Assembly (NCBI RefSeq): GCF_900104265.1
Contig: NZ_FNJJ01000013.1
Location: 1 to 64,000, forward strand
Length of the DNA: 64,000 nucleotides
Direction: 5' to 3'
Source: Ectopseudomonas guguanensis
GTDB lineage: Bacteria > Pseudomonadota > Gammaproteobacteria > Pseudomonadales > Pseudomonadaceae
In this document: positions 8,222-18,576 of the stretch, piece after piece
Layout: the number at the start of each line of letters is the position of its first letter
How positions within the stretch are numbered: the stretch's first letter is position 1
The notes under the pieces: generated by a model
What the model was told of the DNA's origin: nothing
What the model saw: only the letters and a program-made list of their open reading frames with translations
Database searches by the model: none
Translations under genes and position numbers: made by a program

Positions 8222-9541
8222 ATGAACGCTGTAATCGCTGCGGTCGGCATCATGCTGGTCCTCAGTCTCTGTCGCGTACACGTGGTCGTGGCACTGATCA
8301 TCGGTGCGCTGGCCGGTGGTCTGCTGGGTGGGCTGGGCGTTGAGGGCACGCTGAAGGCCTTCAACCAGGGGCTGGGGGGCGGGGCGACCGTCGCGCTGTC
8401 CTACGCGCTGCTCGGCGCCTTCGCCGTGGCCATCGCCAAGTCCGGCCTGGCGCATGCCCTGGCGGACCGCGCCCTGGCGCTGGTCGACAGGCAGCAGGCA
8501 GATGCGGGCGGCGCGCTGAAATGGCTGCTGATCGCCTTGCTGCTGGCAGTGGCGATCTCCTCGCAGAACCTGCTGCCGATTCATATCGCCTTCATTCCGT
8601 TGCTGGTGCCGCCGCTGCTCTACGTGCTGAGCAAGCTGCAGCTCGATCGCCGGCTGATCGCCTGCGTACTGACCTTCGGCCTGATCACGCCGTACATGTT
8701 CCTGCCGGTTGGTTTTGGCGGCATCTTCCTCAACGAGATCCTGCTGGCCAACGTGGCCAAGTCCGGTGTCGACGTCACGGGTATTAGCATCACCCAGGCC
8801 ATGGCCATCCCGGCGCTGGGCATGCTGGTCGGCCTGCTGGTGGCGGTACTGTTCAGTTATCGCGGCAAGCGCGTGTATGACCTGGAAAAGGTCGCGCAAG
8901 CCGAGCGCGTGGACGTGCAGTACAACCCGTTGAGCCTGCTGGTGGCGGGGCTGGCGATCGCTGCGGCGTTCGTCGTGCAGTTGTGGCTGGACTCGATGAT
9001 CATCGGCGCGCTGGTCGGTTTCGTGATCTTCTCGGTGTCCGGCGTGGTGCGCTGGAAAGAGGCGGACGGGCTGTTCACCGAAGGCATGAAGATGATGGCC
9101 ATGATCGGCTTCATCATGATCGCTGCCGCCGGCTTCGCCGAAGTGATGAAGACCACCGGCGAGGTGAAGACGCTGGTCGACAGCTCGGCCGCGCTGATCG
9201 GTCACAACAAGGCGGTCGGTGCACTGCTGATGCTGCTGGTCGGCTTGCTGGTGACCATGGGCATCGGTTCTTCCTTTTCCACCATCCCGATCATCGCGGC
9301 GATCTTCGTGCCGCTCGGTGTGCAGCTGGGCTTCAGCCCGCTGGCGATCGTCTGCATCGTCGGTACCGCGGGCGCGCTGGGCGATGCCGGTTCACCGGCA
9401 TCGGACTCCACCCTCGGGCCGACTTCCGGGCTCAACGCCGATGGGCAGCACAACCACATCTGGGACAGCGTGGTGCCCACCTTCCTGCACTACAACCTGC
9501 CGCTGCTGGCGTTCGGTTGGGCGGCCGCTATGCTGCTGTAA
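8222..9541 (+). CDS. Na+/H+ antiporter family permease
   Basis: A polytopic inner-membrane carrier of 439 residues with about 11-12 hydrophobic segments. The family hallmark GDAGSPASDSTLGPTSGLNADGQHNH near the C terminus and the conserved Ser/Thr-rich loop GIGSSFSTIPI place it in the ion-transporter superfamily with YuiF/NhaC-type carriers. These can carry amino or organic acids as well as Na+. ATG 8222 follows AGGTGGAG; a slightly earlier start is less likely. It lies between two chemoreceptors, so its substrate may be an attractant sensed by one of them. That is an inference from position. Confidence 0.82.
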   Translation: MNAVIAAVGIMLVLSLCRVHVVVALIIGALAGGLLGGLGVEGTLKAFNQGLGGGATVALSYALLGAFAVAIAKSGLAHALADRALALVDRQQADAGGALKWLLIALLLAVAISSQNLLPIHIAFIPLLVPPLLYVLSKLQLDRRLIACVLTFGLITPYMFLPVGFGGIFLNEILLANVAKSGVDVTGISITQAMAIPALGMLVGLLVAVLFSYRGKRVYDLEKVAQAERVDVQYNPLSLLVAGLAIAAAFVVQLWLDSMIIGALVGFVIFSVSGVVRWKEADGLFTEGMKMMAMIGFIMIAAAGFAEVMKTTGEVKTLVDSSAALIGHNKAVGALLMLLVGLLVTMGIGSSFSTIPIIAAIFVPLGVQLGFSPLAIVCIVGTAGALGDAGSPASDSTLGPTSGLNADGQHNHIWDSVVPTFLHYNLPLLAFGWAAAMLL

Positions 9542-9596
9542 GGGCACATGCATGCGCCCAGCTGAGTCTCGGCGCCTTGGTTCGCTCAATTCCTTA

Positions 9597-9626
9597 ACGG
9601 GGCTGCCGACATATCGGTAGCCCCGT
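9597..9626. terminator. inverted repeat, possible terminator of the permease gene
   Basis: ACGGGGCT and AGCCCCGT pair around a loop containing CGACATATCGG, which adds an inner stem. There is no clear T-run on either strand, so function as an intrinsic terminator is uncertain. It ends 18 nt before the next start codon. Confidence 0.45.
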
Positions 9627-9644
9627 ATAACAAGGACAACAAGA

Positions 9645-11327
9645 ATGCGCCTCACATTGAAAGCCAAGGTCATCCTGCTTGCGCTGGTTCCCGTCATCCT
9701 CTTCGCACTGGTGCTCAGCGGCACTGCGGCGCGGGTGTTGCAAAGTCTGGCAGCCGAAGAGGTGGCCGAGACGCGCGAACGCCTGCTGCAGGAAAAGCGC
9801 AGCGAGCTCGAGCACTACATTCAGATCGCTCTGGGTTCCGTGAAAGGGCTTTATGACGGCGCCGCGCAAGGTGACATGGCCAGCCGCGAGCAGGCCATCG
9901 CCATCCTTTCCAAGATCAAGTACGGCGCCGACGGCTATTTCTTCGGCCACGATTCCAACGTGGTGCGCCTGTTCCGCGGCGACAGCCCGGTCGACGTCGG
10001 CAAGAGCCTGGCCGACCGCCGCGACCCGAATGGCGTGTACATCAACCGCGAGCTGGTCAACGTGGCGAAGAACAACACCTACTTCGTCAACTATTCCTCG
10101 CCGCTGCCGGGCAACGAGTCGGTGCTGGTACCCAAGCTCGCCTACAGCTATTACCTGCCCAAGTGGGACATGGCGCTTGGCACGGCGCTGAACCTCGACG
10201 GCATCGAGGCGCGCATCGCTGAAGTGCAGGCGGAGATCGACCGGCGCATCGGCACCATCATCACCAGCATCGTGGTGGTCGCTGCAGTGCTGCTACTGGT
10301 ATTCGGCGTGATCGGCGTGTGGCTGGGCAACGCCTTCCTGCGGCCGCTGCAGCAGATCAAGGCCAACCTCGATGACATCGCCGCAGGCGAGGGCGACCTG
10401 ACCCGCCGCTTGCCGGTCACCAGCAATGACGAGCTGGGCCAGTTGGCCGGCTCGTTCAACCGCTTCGTCGAGAAGGTGCATGGTCTGGTGCGGCAGATCG
10501 TCGAGATGACCGGGCAACTCACCGAGCTGGTCAACCAGGTTTCCGACCAGGCGCAGCGTTCGGAGCAGGCCATGGCGCAGCAACGTCACGAAACCGACCA
10601 GGTGGCCACGGCGATCAACCAAATGTCGGCCGCCGCTCATGAGGTGGCCAAGAGCGCGCAGAACGCCGCCGAAGCCGCGCAGCAGACCGACCGCGAAGGG
10701 CAGGCGGCGAAGACTGTGGTGGACGGCAGCATCCAGCGTATCCACTCGCTGGTCGAGGACATCCGCAGCAGCGGCGTATCGCTCGACAGCCTGCAGCAGG
10801 ACGTACAGTCCATCGTCAGCGTGCTCGACGTGATCCGCTCCATCGCCGAGCAGACCAACCTGCTGGCGCTCAACGCGGCCATCGAGGCGGCACGTGCCGG
10901 TGAGGCAGGGCGTGGGTTCGCCGTGGTCGCCGACGAGGTGCGGGCCCTGGCCAGCCGGACCCAGCAGAGCACCCAGGAAATCCAGGGCATGATCGACCGC
11001 CTGCAGCAGGGCACGCAGCAGTCGGTGACTTCGATGCGCCGCTCCAGCGATGCCGGCGAGCTGACCAGCGAGCAGGCCAACAAGGCCGGCGAGTCGCTCG
11101 ATGCCATTGCCCAGCTGATCGCAACCATCAATGCCATGAACGCGCAGATCGCCAGTGCCGCCGAGGAGCAGACGGCTGTGGCCGAAGAGATCAACCGCAG
11201 CGTGCACCAGATCGCGGTGGCCGTTGACAGCGTCGCCGACGAAACCGAGCGCGGCGCACAGACGGCTCGCAGCCTGGCCGGCCTCGGCGAACGCCTGGGG
11301 GCGTTGGTGCGTCAGTTCCGCATCTGA
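9645..11327 (+). CDS. methyl-accepting chemotaxis protein with single Cache sensor (CtpM-like)
   Basis: A chemoreceptor of 560 residues. TM1 is near 10-30. An sCache domain of about 150 residues contains YGADGYFFGHD and a later YYLPKWDMALGTALNLDGI. TM2 is near 205-230, followed by HAMP (AFLRPLQQIKANLDDIAAG) and the MCP hairpin with EQTNLLALNAAIEAARAGEAG at its tip. The GDLTRRL and NRFVEKVH segments are typical of Pseudomonas receptors. The sCache type and neighbourhood recall PAO1 CtpM, a malate receptor (from memory). The ribosome site is AAGGAC. A terminator palindrome follows but is split by a small inserted element. Confidence 0.9.
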   Translation: MRLTLKAKVILLALVPVILFALVLSGTAARVLQSLAAEEVAETRERLLQEKRSELEHYIQIALGSVKGLYDGAAQGDMASREQAIAILSKIKYGADGYFFGHDSNVVRLFRGDSPVDVGKSLADRRDPNGVYINRELVNVAKNNTYFVNYSSPLPGNESVLVPKLAYSYYLPKWDMALGTALNLDGIEARIAEVQAEIDRRIGTIITSIVVVAAVLLLVFGVIGVWLGNAFLRPLQQIKANLDDIAAGEGDLTRRLPVTSNDELGQLAGSFNRFVEKVHGLVRQIVEMTGQLTELVNQVSDQAQRSEQAMAQQRHETDQVATAINQMSAAAHEVAKSAQNAAEAAQQTDREGQAAKTVVDGSIQRIHSLVEDIRSSGVSLDSLQQDVQSIVSVLDVIRSIAEQTNLLALNAAIEAARAGEAGRGFAVVADEVRALASRTQQSTQEIQGMIDRLQQGTQQSVTSMRRSSDAGELTSEQANKAGESLDAIAQLIATINAMNAQIASAAEEQTAVAEEINRSVHQIAVAVDSVADETERGAQTARSLAGLGERLGALVRQFRI

Positions 11328-11380
11328 CGATTGTCCAGTGGTGCGCTGCTCTTGGCAGCAAAACAAAGCCCGCTTTCGCG

Positions 11381-11570
11381 TAATGCTGTTCACATAAGAA
11401 ACGGTCGAACGCGATCAGTCCCCTCGCCCCTCCGGGGAGAGGGTTAGGGCGGGCCGCGTTCGGAGAGGGGGAAACTGGCAGTTTTGCAGTGTTTTCAGCC
11501 CTCTCCCCCAGCCCCTCTCCCATAAACGGGAGAGGGGAGCCAAGCGCGAGTACCTTAAGTGAACAGCCTT
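11381..11570. mobile_element. 190-bp MITE-like element inside a terminator
   Basis: The element has terminal inverted repeats of 21 bp (11382-11402 and 11550-11570), matching at 17 positions, both containing GCTGTTCAC. It is flanked by identical 12-bp direct repeats CCCGCTTTCGCG (11369-11380 and 11571-11582). Joining the flanks restores a perfect terminator stem ACAAAGCCCGC-TTTC-GCGGGCTTTGT. The interior is non-coding and has further palindromes of the type CCCCTCTCCC...GGGAGAGGGG. No transposase is encoded. Confidence 0.75.
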
Positions 11571-11607
11571 CCCGCTTTCGCGGGCTTTGTCATGTCAACG
11601 GCAGGCC

Positions 11608-13194
<1,587 letters not shown>

Positions 13195-13535
13195 AGGACT
13201 TACCTATCAGTAACTTGAGGTGCGCTGTTTAAAGGGTGATACCGTTTTCGAGCCTTTCGGGCGGCTGGAAACGAGGAAGACGAACCTGCGCACAAGAGTG
13301 AACGTCACGGCCCTGCCGGCAGGCTAGCGGGCATGGGTGGGCGTGTCGGCATCGTGACGCCGGTGCCTGATGGTGCTCAGGGCGGCGTCGAGGCGCGCAA
13401 TGGTATCACCTGGCACCTGCAACTTCAGCCATCGCGGCGATGGGCAGCGCCGTGGTGCGTGCGTCCACGTCAAGCTTGTGCTCCAGGTTCGCCTGGCCAT
13501 GGCGGTCGTATGGGCGTTCAACAGCGGCCAGCCGT
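13195..13535. other. 341-bp intergenic stretch without a recognised gene
   Basis: The short open frames here have no ribosome site or recognisable product. The stretch next to 13195-13260 should contain the ybiT promoter (minus strand). I see no strong terminator, repeat or RNA gene in the remainder. Confidence 0.5.
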
Positions 13536-15443
13536 TCAGATGCGTGGCCGCAGTTTCAGTTCGGGGGTGGGTTTGGGCGCCTCCCTGGCCGGGTGGCTGT
13601 CGGGGTGCTGTTCGATCATCTGGGCGATTGTCCGCAACTGCTCGAGCATGGCCTTGGCCAGTCCGGCCTGGGTGCGGTAGCGGCCGGTATCCGGGTCCTG
13701 TTCCAGGTCGCTGAGGCCCTTGAAGGGGTAGCTGTGGCGCCGGGCTTCGGGGGTGAAGAAGCGCTGGTAGTCATGCTCGGTGCCATGCAGTTCGCTGCAG
13801 GCGCGTTCCAGACTCTGCAGCTGTTCGGCGACGCTCGCCAGTAGCAGGCGCAAGCGAATGATCTGGTGATTTTTCCAGTTCATCGGCGAGGCCTTGGCGC
13901 CTGGCGGCCAGCATGCCGGGTCGCCGAAGCGCAGCACGAACTGCTGGCCGGCCTCGCGTCCGTAACGGGTCAGGCGTTCGATGCGCTCGGTAGGCATGGT
14001 CAGGTTGAGACCGCCTTCCTCGCGTGTCAGCTGAATCAGGCCGATGCGGTCGCGAAAGCCCGGCATCAGCGACAGGGTTTCATGGTTCCAGTCCTTGGCT
14101 ACGTTGCTGAGCTGGGCGAGAAAGCCGCGCAGCGCCGGCAGGCCGCTCTGCGGGAAGCGCCGCCAGTAGGCGAGGCGCGCGTCGCCGTTGTTGCGCGGGA
14201 AGCGCACGCGCTGTTCGTCTGCGCCGTCGGTCGGTCCGAGGTCCAGGCCGAAAGTGGGACGCCGGGGCAGGGCGGCATCGAAGAAGTGAATGGGGAAGTT
14301 GGAGCTTATACCGCCGTCGGTGAACCAGCAGCGTTCCAGTTTCTTCTCGCGCTTGCGGTAATCCACGGCGTGCAGCGGTACCGCGCTGAGCAGCAGCGGG
14401 AAGCTCAGGCTCATGCGCACCGCGACGATCACCGGCAGATCATCCGGCATGGGCATGCGCAGATAGCCGTCGTGGCGTTCGTCCTCGCCGGGGCGCTGGT
14501 GCGCGCGCATCCAGACCACTACGCGACGGGGGAACAGGCGGGCGAATTCATCCTCGCGAAAATGGAACTGGTTGTTTTCACGCACCTGATCGTCATCGCG
14601 AAAGGGCAGGCGAAAGGGCCGCGCCATGCTCAGGCAGGTGGTCATGACCTGCAGGTCGATGCCGTGCGCACGCAGGTCGCCGAAGGTCAGTGGCTTCTCG
14701 CATTCGACAGCGCCTGCCTGCTGCGCGCAGAACGCCTGCTGTCCGCTGAGCCGGTCGAGGTAGTGGGTCAGCCAGTTGGTCAGGGCTTCGTCCGGGGCCT
14801 CGTCATCGGCCCCAGGCAGACCGGTGCACAGGCCGAAACCATTCTGCGGCAGCTCCCGTAGCGCGGGCAGCAGCAGGCGGCAGGCAGCGGCGAACACACC
14901 GCCAAGCGCCGCGAACGACAGCACCCAAAGCCATAGCAGCGGATTGCTGCTGGCCATGGCGCTGCCCCATAGCGGCCCGCCCGCGGCGAGCGCGCCGAGC
15001 AGCGCGGCGATCTTGTGTCGCGTCAGCATCACCTTGAGTGGCGCCAGCAGGCGCGCTCGCGGCCCCTTGCCCTTGGCTTCGAGCGTGGCGATAAAGGTAT
15101 CGAATAGCGGTCGCAGCGCAGGAATGGGCTTGAACAAGGCCTGCAGCTTGGTGCCATGGCCGTCTGCTGCGGGAGTACAGAGGTGCTCAGGCAGGCGCTC
15201 GATCTCGGCGAAGCCGGCCGGATCGCTGCTCAGTTGCCCGCTCTGGAAACGCTGGCGACCGAGCTCGGCGGCTGCCGCTGCCGCAGCGGCGATGGCCCCG
15301 GCGCTGGTGCCGCCGATGCTGCGCAGACGAAAGGCCTTGGCGATCTCGGTGATGGCCAGCGGATAGACGATGCCGCTGGTGATGCCGCCTTTCATGATCA
15401 GGTCGCATTCCCTGGCGAATGCCGCCTGGCGCGAATCGTTCAT
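13536..15443 (-). CDS. large patatin-like phospholipase with central hydrophobic segments
   Basis: A 635-residue patatin-family acyl hydrolase. The oxyanion motif GGITSG (19-24) and nucleophile elbow GGTSAG (Ser47) are at the N terminus. The Asp of the dyad lies in FTDGGISSNFP near residue 375. Between them, residues about 145-195 form two hydrophobic helices (IAALLGALAAGGPLWG and LLWLWVLSFAALGGVFAAA) that could anchor it to the inner membrane. It has no signal peptide. Start ATG 15443 follows AAGGAG. It is unrelated in sequence to the patatin at 1200-2279 apart from the motifs. Its substrate is unknown. Confidence 0.85.
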   Translation of the reverse strand: MNDSRQAAFARECDLIMKGGITSGIVYPLAITEIAKAFRLRSIGGTSAGAIAAAAAAAAELGRQRFQSGQLSSDPAGFAEIERLPEHLCTPAADGHGTKLQALFKPIPALRPLFDTFIATLEAKGKGPRARLLAPLKVMLTRHKIAALLGALAAGGPLWGSAMASSNPLLWLWVLSFAALGGVFAAACRLLLPALRELPQNGFGLCTGLPGADDEAPDEALTNWLTHYLDRLSGQQAFCAQQAGAVECEKPLTFGDLRAHGIDLQVMTTCLSMARPFRLPFRDDDQVRENNQFHFREDEFARLFPRRVVVWMRAHQRPGEDERHDGYLRMPMPDDLPVIVAVRMSLSFPLLLSAVPLHAVDYRKREKKLERCWFTDGGISSNFPIHFFDAALPRRPTFGLDLGPTDGADEQRVRFPRNNGDARLAYWRRFPQSGLPALRGFLAQLSNVAKDWNHETLSLMPGFRDRIGLIQLTREEGGLNLTMPTERIERLTRYGREAGQQFVLRFGDPACWPPGAKASPMNWKNHQIIRLRLLLASVAEQLQSLERACSELHGTEHDYQRFFTPEARRHSYPFKGLSDLEQDPDTGRYRTQAGLAKAMLEQLRTIAQMIEQHPDSHPAREAPKPTPELKLRPRI

Positions 15444-15613
15444 CTACTGCTCCTTGTCGTCGTGCCGAACGCAGGCGCAGGCATGATAGCGCGGCTTTGC
15501 TGTCGTTGTGCCGGCAGCTTGGTGATGACGCGGCAAGGAAAGGAAAACAGGATAGATCTATTGCTGCTCATGCAGTCCGATCTCAGACTACAGGCAGCCT
15601 GTACCAGCGACCT

Positions 15614-16138
15614 TCATTCGATATGGGTAACGAAGCGTGTCTCGATCTCCGCGTATGCTGGTGGCGGCTTGTTGATCAACACGGCGCCATTGTCGCCCTG
15701 GTTGAGGAAGATCAGAAAGTCGCCAGTCTCGAAGGTGATTCTGAAGCCGGTGAGCCGAGGTTGCTGCTCCTTGAGAGTGTCGATAATGCCTTCGACCTCG
15801 CAGATAGTTGCGTTCACAAGGTGGGTTGCCGACAGGCCTTCCAGCAGGTTTGCCCGTTGCCAGGCGCAGGTCACGTTAGGCTCTATTTCAAAGGAAATCG
15901 GCTCCTTGAGCGGTAACGCGTCAGCCCCGACGCTCTTGCCGTCGTTAAGGAGATACATGGAAAGAACCTCCTGTTCGCCGAAATGCCACTCCAGGTCGCC
16001 TACATTTTCCCGGCTCTTTTCGCCATTGAAGTAGTACTGGTCATGCAGCAGCCCGCTGAGTCGTTTCCCCAGCAGCGCCCGGGCATTTTGCAGGTCTTGA
16101 GCTGCTCTTGCCGGGCACCGGAGACGGCGGTCATACAT
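15614..16138 (-). CDS. hypothetical protein, possible immunity-type protein
   Basis: A 174-residue protein I do not recognise. ATG 16138 is preferred because AGAGGTG precedes it at normal spacing; a longer in-frame version lacks a site. It has no signal peptide or membrane segment. The central part alternates short strands (DLEWHFGEQEVLSMYLLNDGKSV, then IDTLKEQQPRLTGFRITFE, then DFLIFLNQGDNGAV). The pattern of a nucleic-acid-free alpha/beta protein with conserved Trp and DG turns resembles small immunity or SMI1-like proteins. I cannot name a family, and no toxin gene is next to it. Confidence 0.6.
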   Translation of the reverse strand: MYDRRLRCPARAAQDLQNARALLGKRLSGLLHDQYYFNGEKSRENVGDLEWHFGEQEVLSMYLLNDGKSVGADALPLKEPISFEIEPNVTCAWQRANLLEGLSATHLVNATICEVEGIIDTLKEQQPRLTGFRITFETGDFLIFLNQGDNGAVLINKPPPAYAEIETRFVTHIE

Positions 16139-16275
16139 TGGGCACCTCTTCACATGAAATGAGCGCCAGATATTACACAAGCGTCATCTGAGTCTGCCCG
16201 TCACCTTGAGGGCCATCTGACGCTGCAGGGCAGTCCCCTGCTGTTGGCAATCAAGCAGATCGTGGCAGAGCAAAC

Positions 16276-17031
16276 TCAGGCGAAGCGGTCGAGCAGGAAC
16301 TTGCTGAGAAACTGTCGCGTGCGTTCGTGCTGCGGGGCGCTGAACAGGGTCTTGGCCGGACCCTGTTCGACGATGCGTCCCTGGTCGATGAAGATCGCCC
16401 GATCCGCCACGTCGCGGGCGAAGGCCATTTCGTGGGTGACGATGACCATGGTGCGCTTTTCTTCGGCCAGGTCACGGATGGTGGTCAGCACTTCGCCTAC
16501 CAGCTCCGGGTCGAGCGCCGAGGTGGGCTCGTCGAAGAGGATCACCTGTGGGCGCATGGCCAGGGCACGGGCGATGGCCACGCGCTGTTGCTGGCCGCCG
16601 GACAGACGCTTGGGGTAGGCGTCTTCCTTGCCGCCCAAGCCCACCTTGGCGAGCAGGGCGCGGGCGTGGGCGAGGGCTTCTTCGCGGGGCTCCTTCTTCA
16701 CCTGCACCGGGCCTTCGATGACGTTTTCCAGCGCCGTGCGGTGGGGGAACAGGTTGAAGTTCTGGAACACGAAGCCAGCCTGCTGACGCAGCTGGCGGAT
16801 CAGTTTCTGCTGGCCCTTGAGCGGGCGGTCGGCGTCGATATGGACAGCACCCACGGTGATCTGCCCGCCGCTGGGCTGTTCCAGCAGGTTGAGGCAGCGC
16901 AGCAGGGTGGTCTTGCCCGAGCCGCTGGGCCCGATGATGGCCACCACCTCGCCGGCGGCGACGTCGAGATCGATGCCCTTGAGCACCTCGGTGCCATTGA
17001 AGGCCTTGCGTAGATTGCGCACGGAAATCAT
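16276..17031 (-). CDS. tcyN: L-cystine ABC transporter ATP-binding protein
   Basis: The ATPase of a polar amino-acid ABC importer, 251 residues. Walker A is GPSGSGKTT, the Q-loop lies in FVFQNFNLFPH, the signature is LSGGQQQR and Walker B is VILFDEPTSALD. ATG 17031 overlaps the permease stop by one base; the much longer in-frame reading upstream is only an extension through the permease gene. With the permease, binding protein and D-cysteine desulfhydrase just upstream it forms the set known in E. coli as tcyN-tcyL-tcyJ-dcyD (yecC-yecS-fliY-yedO), which imports cystine and related sulfur amino acids. Confidence 0.88.
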   Translation of the reverse strand: MISVRNLRKAFNGTEVLKGIDLDVAAGEVVAIIGPSGSGKTTLLRCLNLLEQPSGGQITVGAVHIDADRPLKGQQKLIRQLRQQAGFVFQNFNLFPHRTALENVIEGPVQVKKEPREEALAHARALLAKVGLGGKEDAYPKRLSGGQQQRVAIARALAMRPQVILFDEPTSALDPELVGEVLTTIRDLAEEKRTMVIVTHEMAFARDVADRAIFIDQGRIVEQGPAKTLFSAPQHERTRQFLSKFLLDRFA

Positions 17032-17699
17032 CAGGTGTCCTGCTCGTGCCGGTTGACCCTGGCCTCCAGGCGCGCCTGGAAGTGCGCCAGGATGCTGGCC
17101 AGCGCCCAGTAGATCAGCGCGGCCGCCAGGTACATGGTGAAAATCTCGAAGGTGCGCGCGGTGATCAGCTGCGCCTGGCGGAACAGTTCCGGCACCTGGA
17201 TGGTGGCGGCCAGGGCGGTGTCCTTGACCAGGGAAATGAAGCTGTTGCCCAGTGGCGGCAGGGCGGTGCGCGCGGCCTGCGGCAGGATCGCGCGATACAG
17301 CGTTTGCGTCTTGCTCATCCCGATGCTGGCGGCCGCTTCCCACTGGCCGCGGTCGATGGAGGCGATGGCGGCGCGGAGAATCTCCGAGGTGTAGGCGGCC
17401 ATGTTCAGCGAGAAGCCGATCAGCGCCGCCGGCAGCGGATCGAGCTGGATGCCCAGCTGTGGCAGGCCGTAGTAGATCAGAAACAGCTGTACCAGCAGCG
17501 GCGTGCCGCGGAAGAAGGAGACGTACAGGCGGGTGAGCCAGCGCAGCGGCGCTGGCCCGTACAGGCGTCCGACGGCGAGGGCGAAGCCCAGCAGCAGGCC
17601 GAAGAACATGCCGCCCAGGCTGAGTATGACCGTGTAGTAGGCGCCCTTGAGGAGAAAGGGCGCAGACTCCAGAGCCAGCTGCAGGGCGGACTCGATCAT
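17031..17699 (-). CDS. tcyL: L-cystine ABC transporter permease
   Basis: A 222-residue inner-membrane permease of the His/Glu/Gln/Arg family with about five membrane segments. The cytoplasmic EAA loop, EAAASIGMSKTQTLYRAILPQAAR, contacts the ATPase. The start overlaps the end of the binding-protein gene by four bases (ATGA) and its stop overlaps the ATPase start, so the three genes are translationally coupled. The cystine assignment comes from the desulfhydrase next door and overall similarity to TcyL/YecS. Another polar amino acid is possible. Confidence 0.87.
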   Translation of the reverse strand: MIESALQLALESAPFLLKGAYYTVILSLGGMFFGLLLGFALAVGRLYGPAPLRWLTRLYVSFFRGTPLLVQLFLIYYGLPQLGIQLDPLPAALIGFSLNMAAYTSEILRAAIASIDRGQWEAAASIGMSKTQTLYRAILPQAARTALPPLGNSFISLVKDTALAATIQVPELFRQAQLITARTFEIFTMYLAAALIYWALASILAHFQARLEARVNRHEQDT

Positions 17700-18493
17700 C
17701 GGGTGACGTCAGCCTTGAACCATTTTTCGGAAAGTTGCTTGAGGGTGCCGTTGGCACTCAGTTTGGCCAGCGCCTCGTCGATGGCGGCGAGCAGCGCGGG
17801 GTTGCCCTTGCGCAGGGCGATGCCGGCTTCCTGGCGGGAGAAGGCATCGCCGGCCACGGCCAGGCGACCACCGGTTTTCTCGACCATCTCGAAGGCAGCC
17901 AGACGATCCACCAGGATCGCGTCGATGCGACCGACATTGAGGTCCTGGAACTTGGTCGGGTCGTCGTCGTAGGTGCGGATGTCGGCTTGCGGCACGTTGT
18001 CCTTCAGCCACTGTTCGTAGTTGGTGCCCAGGCCTACGCCGACCTTCTTGCCGGCCAGATCCTGCGCGCTCTTGATGCTGTCGCCGTCGGCCTTGCGGGT
18101 CAGCGCCTGGATGCCGGAGACGGTGTAGGGCGTGGAGAAATCGTATTTCTTCTTGCGCTCCTCGGAGATGGTCACCTGGTTGATCACCACGTCCAGGCGC
18201 TTGGACTCCAGCGCGGCGAGGATGCCGTCCCACTTGGTCGGCTGGAATTCGGCCTTGACGCCCAGCTCCTTGGCCAGCGCTTCGGCCAGCTCCACTTCGA
18301 AGCCGGTCAGCTTGCCGTTCTCGTCCTGGTAGTTGAAGGGCGGGTAGGTGCCCTCCAAACCGACCTTGATGGCGCCACGCGCCTTGATCTCGTCGAGCAG
18401 GTCAGCGGCAAAGCTTGCTGTGCTGAAACTGGCGCCCAGAGCGAGGGCCAGACTACCGAAGAGGAAATGGCGACGCAGGGTGGAAAATGTCAT
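17696..18493 (-). CDS. tcyJ: L-cystine-binding periplasmic protein
   Basis: A family 3 solute-binding protein, 265 residues, with a signal peptide cleaved near ASFA-ADLL. The mature protein opens with the standard GAIKVGLEGTYPPFNYQDE signature, which includes the ligand-contacting aromatic region. The hinge segments VINQVTISEERKKKYDFSTPY and the closing GTLKQLSEKWF are typical of FliY/TcyJ. A ribosome site (GAGGT) precedes the ATG. An AT-rich stretch at 18540-18576, between it and the desulfhydrase gene, probably carries its own promoter in addition to read-through. Confidence 0.88.
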   Translation of the reverse strand: MTFSTLRRHFLFGSLALALGASFSTASFAADLLDEIKARGAIKVGLEGTYPPFNYQDENGKLTGFEVELAEALAKELGVKAEFQPTKWDGILAALESKRLDVVINQVTISEERKKKYDFSTPYTVSGIQALTRKADGDSIKSAQDLAGKKVGVGLGTNYEQWLKDNVPQADIRTYDDDPTKFQDLNVGRIDAILVDRLAAFEMVEKTGGRLAVAGDAFSRQEAGIALRKGNPALLAAIDEALAKLSANGTLKQLSEKWFKADVTR

Positions 18494-18576
18494 GGTGACC
18501 TCGTGTCAGTGGGAAGGTGGCGCCACTCTAGGTGGAAATGTTTATTCCGTTAAATAATTAAAAATTATCTATATAT

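Noticed and set aside
17032..17757. N-terminal extension of the tcyN frame to 493 residues
   Set aside because: The extension runs through the tcyL permease in another frame, is Arg/Pro-rich and lacks similarity. The internal ATG with one-base overlap is the real start.
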